Shown here in pieces: positions 14,319-17,607 of a stretch of DNA of 17,607 nt; the stretch's first letter is position 1; the number at the start of each line of letters is the position of its first letter. Source of the stretch: DATGMB01 sp035293845 (GTDB lineage: Bacteria; Acidobacteriota; Terriglobia; Bryobacterales; Bryobacteraceae); the NCBI GenBank assembly GCA_035293845.1, contig DATGMB010000314.1:1-17607 (forward strand), read 5' to 3'. Below the pieces are notes generated by a model. The model saw nothing but the letters and a program-made list of their open reading frames with translations. It had not been told where the DNA came from and did no database searches. A program made the position numbers and the translations under genes.

Positions 14319-14400
14319 GGCCGCGCATCATGCGCCACTAGGAAAATTCCGTCCCTTTGCGATCAGTAACTTGCAGGAGGTGGCCGCGCATTATGCGCGG
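14319..14400. repeat. Two copies of a palindrome, 63 bp apart, around the fahA stop
   Basis: GGCCGCGCAT-C-ATGCGC (14319-14335) and GGCCGCGCAT-T-ATGCGC (14382-14398) differ at one base. The second is a perfect 17-base palindrome, CCGCGCAT-T-ATGCGCGG (14384-14400), whose centre holds the TAA stop of fahA. Centres are 63 bp apart, about six helical turns. Both lie between fahA and the E1 gene. They could be an operator pair upstream of E1 or RNA hairpins at the fahA 3' end; no T-run follows. Confidence 0.6.
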
Positions 14401-15635
14401 ATCGAGGATGCCGGCAGAATCCGCCCGCGGCACTCTCCGAGCCCGATCCTCCGGTATCCCGGCGCTTCGCACCAGCCGCGCAGGATCACCTCGTCGCCAT
14501 CCTCCAGGAACCGCCGCGTCTCGCCGCTCGGCAGCTCGACCGGCTCCGTGCCCCGCCAAGTCAGCTCCAGCAGGCAGCCGCGGTTGCTCTTTTCCGGCCC
14601 CGAAACCGTGCCGCTCCCGATCAGATCGCCGGGCCGGATATTGCACCCGTTTGACGTGTGGTGCGCCACCATTTGCGCCAGCGTCCAGTACATGTCGCGG
14701 AAATTGCCGCGGCTGAGCCGCATCGGGCCCGGCATCTTCGCCGAGCGCAGCCAGACTTCAAGCGTGATGTCGTACGCCGCGTCCGGGCCGCCGCGCAGGT
14801 GCGGGAGCGGCTCGGGATCTCCCGGCGGCCGCGCGTCGGCCGGGCGGCGGAACGGCTCGAGCGCTTCGGCCGTGACCACGAACGGCGAAATGGAGGTCGC
14901 GAAATTCTTGGCCAGAAACGGCCCGAGCGGCTGGTATTCCCACGTCTGGATGTCCCGCGCCGACCAGTCGTTCAGCAGACACACGCCCACGATCTGGTCG
15001 AGCGCCTCCGCGATCGGCACGGGCTCGCCCAGCCGGTTGCCGGGGCCGAGAAATGCTCCCAGTTCCAGCTCGTAATCGAGGCGCCGGCTGGGAGCGTAGA
15101 CCGGCGGCCCGCCCGCGCTCTCCGCGATTTGCCCGCACGGCCGCCGCACCGGCGTGCCGCTGAGCACGATCGAGGACGCCCGCCCGTGATACCCGACCGG
15201 CAGCCACTTGTAATTGGGCAGCAGCGGATTGTCCGGCCGGAACATCCGCCCGACGTTGGTCGCGTGGTGGACGGAGGCGTAGAAATCCGTGTAATCGCCG
15301 ATCGCGCAGGGCAACAGCAGCTCGGCTTCCGCCATGGGAGTCAACCCCGCGGCGGTCCGGTTCGCCGGGTCCGCCAGAAAATCGAAGATCGCGCGCCGTA
15401 GATCGGCCCTGGCCGTTCGCGAAGCCGCCATGACGGTGGCGATCGATTCCACGCCGAATGGCTCGATATCGAGCAATTGATCCCCGATTGCCACGCCCGG
15501 CCGCGGCCGCAGCAGCAGGTCCTCGCGCCGGTGGAAGGTCACCCACGGCAGATTCTGCAGCGGAAAATCCGCGCCCGGCAGGTTCGCGGATTCCACCCAG
15601 CTTTTCCGCTCCGGGTCGTGCGTGCGATCGATCAT
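14391..15635 (-). CDS. fahA: Fumarylacetoacetase
   Basis: A 414-residue enzyme, close to the usual 420, that hydrolyses fumarylacetoacetate to fumarate and acetoacetate in the last step of tyrosine/homogentisate catabolism. Alignment from memory to the mouse enzyme gives a constant offset in the catalytic core: D117 and H124 in DYTDFYASVHHATNVG (mouse D126, H133), E189 and E191 in YELELGAFLGPGNRLGEP (E199, E201), D223 in LNDWSARDIQ (D233) and K243 (K253). The NGCNIRPGDLIGSGTVSGPE stretch is also family-typical. The ATG at 15635 shares ATGA with the stop of the upstream gene and has no strong ribosome binding site of its own; the frame is open to 15845, but that part is the neighbour in another frame. 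Homogentisate dioxygenase and maleylacetoacetate isomerase genes are not in the window. Confidence 0.95.
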   Translation of the reverse strand: MIDRTHDPERKSWVESANLPGADFPLQNLPWVTFHRREDLLLRPRPGVAIGDQLLDIEPFGVESIATVMAASRTARADLRRAIFDFLADPANRTAAGLTPMAEAELLLPCAIGDYTDFYASVHHATNVGRMFRPDNPLLPNYKWLPVGYHGRASSIVLSGTPVRRPCGQIAESAGGPPVYAPSRRLDYELELGAFLGPGNRLGEPVPIAEALDQIVGVCLLNDWSARDIQTWEYQPLGPFLAKNFATSISPFVVTAEALEPFRRPADARPPGDPEPLPHLRGGPDAAYDITLEVWLRSAKMPGPMRLSRGNFRDMYWTLAQMVAHHTSNGCNIRPGDLIGSGTVSGPEKSNRGCLLELTWRGTEPVELPSGETRRFLEDGDEVILRGWCEAPGYRRIGLGECRGRILPASSIRA

Positions 15636-16402
15636 GCCAGCAGGCCCAGCTCCCGCAATTCGCTCACCGGCTCCTCGAACGAGCAGGAGCCGAAGCCGTG
15701 GGCGAATTCGCGCCGCGCGGAATGAATCTGCGCCGCCGTCAGTTGACGCCCGCGCCAGCACAGTCCGGAGTCGCTGAATTCGAGCGCGGCCGGATCGGTC
15801 TCCTCGAGTAGCCCAGCGACTACCGCCTCCTCCGCACCGTGCCACGCCATCGCGGCGGCGCAGAAGACGTTCAGGAAGCCGTGCATCGTCGCGCGCGGGC
15901 TGTCCGCCGCATAGGTCAGCGCGCGCTCGGAGCGGATCGGGTGGTGCAGCCCCGCCGTGGCCTTAAACGGCATCCGCCGCGCGGCCGCGTCGCAGAGAAA
16001 TGCCGCCAGCTCCGCCGGCGCCGGGATCATCTCTGGCGTGAGGCCGCCGGTGCGCACCTTGGCGTACGCGTCCCGGCCGATCGCGGCCAGCGGCGCTTCG
16101 CAGTACGTGGGCAGCGAAAGCCGCTCGCCGGATTTCGTTTCGAGCGTTTCGACCTGCTCCGGCAGGGCGCCCGGCTCGCCATCGACCAGCAGCGTGACGC
16201 GCCAGCCGGGTTCGAGCGCCGTTTCCGCCAGCGCCGCAGCCGGCAGCACGAGCCGTTTCAGAATCCAGTGGTCGGGGGAAGCGCGGAAACCGCGGTAGCG
16301 TTCCAGCACGATGGGCAGCGGCAGAGCGGCGGGCGGGTACAGCCCGGCATAATCGATGAGATCGGCCAGCAGCGCGCGAAGCGAGGCCGGAAGCGGACGC
16401 AT
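15632..16402 (-). CDS. Conserved unknown protein coupled to fumarylacetoacetase
   Basis: About 256 residues, soluble, with no signal peptide. The N-terminus RALLADLIDYAGLYPPAALPL is a pattern I recall from uncharacterised proteins in Acidobacteria and related groups. The middle carries FKATAGLHHPIR, a motif reminiscent of a TIM-barrel end (a Lys after a strand, then H-H-P-x-R), and TMHGFLNVFCAAAMAW follows; no family with known function is evident. Its stop overlaps the fahA start by ATGA, so the two proteins are made together. It may act in the same catabolic route or assist fahA, but this is inference. The start is uncertain: ATGs at 16402 and 16411 are both possible, and GAAGGGG abuts the first; the frame is open to 16513. 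Confidence 0.8.
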   Translation of the reverse strand: MRPLPASLRALLADLIDYAGLYPPAALPLPIVLERYRGFRASPDHWILKRLVLPAAALAETALEPGWRVTLLVDGEPGALPEQVETLETKSGERLSLPTYCEAPLAAIGRDAYAKVRTGGLTPEMIPAPAELAAFLCDAAARRMPFKATAGLHHPIRSERALTYAADSPRATMHGFLNVFCAAAMAWHGAEEAVVAGLLEETDPAALEFSDSGLCWRGRQLTAAQIHSARREFAHGFGSCSFEEPVSELRELGLLA

Positions 16403-16421
16403 CCCCTTCATTCTACAGCCA

Positions 16422-16454
16422 CAGGCCGGTGTGCCGGCACAAGCCACCGGCCTG
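16422..16454. repeat. Perfect inverted repeat in the divergent promoter region
   Basis: CAGGCCGGTG (16422-16431) and CACCGGCCTG (16445-16454) form a perfect 10-bp stem around a 13-base loop. Overlapping its left arm and loop is a second perfect palindrome, TGTGCCGGCACA (16430-16441). It lies 20 bp upstream of the unknown-fahA genes and centred about 133 bp upstream of the predicted start of transcription of the PEGA gene. It may be a binding site for an activator or repressor, or a leader hairpin of the fahA transcript. Confidence 0.55.
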
Positions 16455-16543
16455 GTGGTGGAAAGCGGCCATCCTGGTGCCCCGCCACCATCGCCGGCGC
16501 TGAAAAACCGCATCGATCGCCCTCAAAAAACACAAGTTACGAA

Positions 16544-16560
16544 TTGGTACGCGAATTGCC
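16544..16560 (+). promoter_or_regulatory. Sigma-54-type (-24/-12) promoter of the PEGA gene
   Basis: TTGGTACG (16544-16551), 4 bases, TTGCC (16556-16560) closely matches the sigma-54 consensus YTGGCACG-N4-TTGCW, with the essential GG and GC dinucleotides exactly 10 bases apart. Transcription would begin near 16571, just before the AGGGAGG ribosome binding site at 16573-16579 and the ATG at 16586, giving a leader of about 15 bases. Such promoters need an enhancer-binding ATPase. Confidence 0.6.
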
Positions 16561-16585
16561 TTTGTAACGGGCAGGGAGGTCGAAC

Positions 16586-16966
16586 ATGAGAAAAGTTATG
16601 CTGCTTCTGGCCGGTGCGCTAATGACACTCGCGCCTGTAAGCGCTTCGGCCGCCGTTCGAGGTTATGTGGTAGTGGGCCGGCCCTTCGTAGGGGGCTGGT
16701 ACGCTCCGTACTGGGGACCCTATTGGGGTTCGCCGTACCCGCTCTACTCGTATCCGAATTCCGGCGAAGTAAAATTGGAAACCAAGGTCAAGGACGCTCA
16801 GGTCTTCATCAATGGCGCCTACGCGGGCACTACGCACGACAACAAGACCATGCATCTGCGGCCCGGCAGCTACAACATCGAGATCCGTGAGGGCGGCCGC
16901 ACCGAGTTTGCGCAGAACGTCTACGTATCGCTCGGCAAAACTGTGAAGATCCGCCCGGAACTGTAA
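16586..16966 (+). CDS. Secreted PEGA-domain protein, 126 aa
   Basis: A small exported protein. Residues 1-22 are a signal peptide (MRKVMLLLAGALMTLAPVSA, cleavage after A-S-A). Next is a Tyr/Trp/Pro/Gly-rich linker (about residues 30-58) with GWYAPYWGPYWG. Residues 60-126 are a PEGA-type beta domain: GEVKLETKVKDAQVFINGAY, then a G-T-T segment and LRPGSYNIEIREGG. PEGA domains are surface or S-layer-associated modules whose exact role is mostly unknown. The start is secure: AGGGAGG lies 6 bases before the ATG. A sigma-54-type promoter precedes it and an intrinsic terminator follows, so it is probably a single-gene transcript with conditional expression. Confidence 0.88.
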   Translation: MRKVMLLLAGALMTLAPVSASAAVRGYVVVGRPFVGGWYAPYWGPYWGSPYPLYSYPNSGEVKLETKVKDAQVFINGAYAGTTHDNKTMHLRPGSYNIEIREGGRTEFAQNVYVSLGKTVKIRPEL

Positions 16967-16993
16967 CCGTAGCGCAGGTCTTCTCTTTGGGCG

Positions 16994-17033
16994 CCGGGAG
17001 CCCGTGGCAGACGCCGCGGCTCCCGGATTTTTT
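16994..17033 (+). terminator. Intrinsic terminator after the PEGA gene
   Basis: CCGGGAGCC (16994-17002) pairs perfectly with GGCTCCCGG (17018-17026), followed by A and six T's (17028-17033). It lies 27 bp after the PEGA stop. It is oriented for the + strand; the opposite strand lacks a T-run. Confidence 0.88.
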
Positions 17034-17169
17034 CAGGCCCTCGGACCACGAGCACCTGAAGATCGTCCACCGGCGCCCCCGCTCTCCTTGACGACATTAA
17101 TCCCCCTGCAGTTCCGCATCGTATCCGAGGTGGCGTGCTGCCAGCGCCTGTCGTGGGGGGTGTGGCCAT

Positions 17170-17211
17170 CCGCGCAGCATCCCCTATATTCCGCGCAGCA
17201 TCCCCTACAAA
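17170..17211. repeat. Tandem 21-bp repeat at the 3' end of the response regulator gene
   Basis: Two head-to-tail 21-base units (17170-17190 and 17191-17211) share the first 17 bases, CCGCGCAGCATCCCCTA, and differ in the last four. The right copy contains the TAG stop of the response regulator (17205-17207); the left copy holds a second TAG in the same frame. The duplication is seven codons long and keeps frame, so the left unit is a backup stop. Confidence 0.8.
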
Positions 17212-17607
17212 TGAACGATCCCCCGCTGGATCGCCGCCGTCGCCGCCTGCGTCCGGTCCTGCACTCCCAGCTTGCTCAGAATGCTCTTTACGTGATTCTT
17301 TACCGTGTGCTCCGCGATGCCCAATGAATACGCGATCTGCTTGTTCGCGAGGCCCTGCACGATCAGCTCCAGCACCTGCACTTCGCGCCCGCTGAGGTCG
17401 GGGCGCGGCAACTGCGCGGCCAGCGCCGCCGCCACGGCGGCGGGCAGGTAGTTCTGGCCGGCGTGAACCGCGTGGATCGCCTTGATCAGCTCGTCGTGCA
17501 GCACGTCTTTCGTGAGGTACGCCTGCACGCCGGCGGCAAGCGCGCGGCGGATATCCTCATCGCCGCCGTATGTGGTCAGCGCGATCAGGCGGGCGTGCGG
17601 GAATTCC
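17205..17607 (-). CDS. NarL/FixJ-family response regulator (5' truncated by window)
   Basis: The C-terminal 133 residues are visible and the frame continues out of the window. The end of a receiver domain is clear: LIALTTYGGDEDIRRALAAG contains the conserved Thr switch after a strand, and AYLTKD contains the conserved Lys of the phosphorylation site. The phospho-accepting Asp lies outside. A LuxR-type DNA-binding HTH follows: LSGREVQVLELIVQGLANK, then IAYSLGIAEHTVKNHVKSI and LSKLGVQDRTQAA. It would be activated by a partner histidine kinase and bind DNA as a dimer. A GTG at 17528 is internal, not the start. It faces the PEGA gene; there is no evidence that it controls it. Confidence 0.92.
   Translation of the reverse strand, partial: EFPHARLIALTTYGGDEDIRRALAAGVQAYLTKDVLHDELIKAIHAVHAGQNYLPAAVAAALAAQLPRPDLSGREVQVLELIVQGLANKQIAYSLGIAEHTVKNHVKSILSKLGVQDRTQAATAAIQRGIVHL

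Noticed and set aside
17131..17145. Second sigma-54-like site (GG-N10-GC)
   Set aside because: The -12 half lacks TTGC and no + strand gene follows it.
1..17607. CRISPR arrays, transposases and rRNA
   Set aside because: No regularly spaced repeats, transposase motifs or rRNA sequence were seen.

Overview
This is a GC-rich bacterial window with tightly packed genes, several stop/start overlaps of the ATGA type, and a gene mix that suggests an Acidobacteriota chromosome of the Solibacter/Bryobacter kind. That mix is a sigma factor followed by a TPR-CHAT protease, a two-gene pyruvate:ferredoxin oxidoreductase, a fused alpha-beta E1 dehydrogenase, selA, and a sigma-54-type promoter. The taxonomic assignment is an inference from gene content; there is no rRNA in the window.

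Left part (1-8851). The window opens in the last 71 codons of a sigma-70-family factor on the + strand. Its stop overlaps the start of a 950-residue TPR-CHAT protein. Convergent to this lies a minus-strand block, read from right to left: PFOR alpha-gamma, PFOR delta-beta (4-bp overlap), an 86-residue unknown protein with a good ribosome binding site, and, after a 149-bp gap, a family-5 extracellular solute-binding lipoprotein with no permease genes beside it.

Middle (8852-10396). This looks like an accessory patch. About 500 bp hold no convincing gene apart from a possible 34-residue membrane peptide. Then come, all on the minus strand, a MazF/PemK-type toxin, its overlapping antitoxin, a short coding remnant, and a tRNA-Pro(CGG) gene with encoded CCA. 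An unusual hairpin with a duplicated arm lies between the antitoxin and the tRNA.

Right part (10397-17607). selA (selenocysteine synthase) is on the + strand and implies that the organism makes selenoproteins. It converges on a minus-strand pair: a fused alpha-beta 2-oxoacid dehydrogenase E1 with a TTG start, then a 129-residue unknown. Upstream of these on the minus strand is a translationally coupled pair, a conserved unknown protein and fumarylacetoacetase (the last step of tyrosine/homogentisate breakdown). A small secreted PEGA-domain protein diverges from that pair. It is preceded by a near-consensus sigma-54 promoter and followed by a strong intrinsic terminator. The window closes inside a NarL/FixJ-type response regulator on the minus strand.

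Metabolic theme: PFOR, the E1 dehydrogenase and fumarylacetoacetase all feed 2-oxoacid or amino-acid carbon into acyl-CoA or central metabolism. The most notable candidates for new biology are the sigma factor/CHAT protease couple, the unknown partner of fumarylacetoacetase, and the sigma-54-controlled PEGA gene with its upstream inverted repeat. A repeated perfect palindrome around the fahA stop codon is also worth checking.
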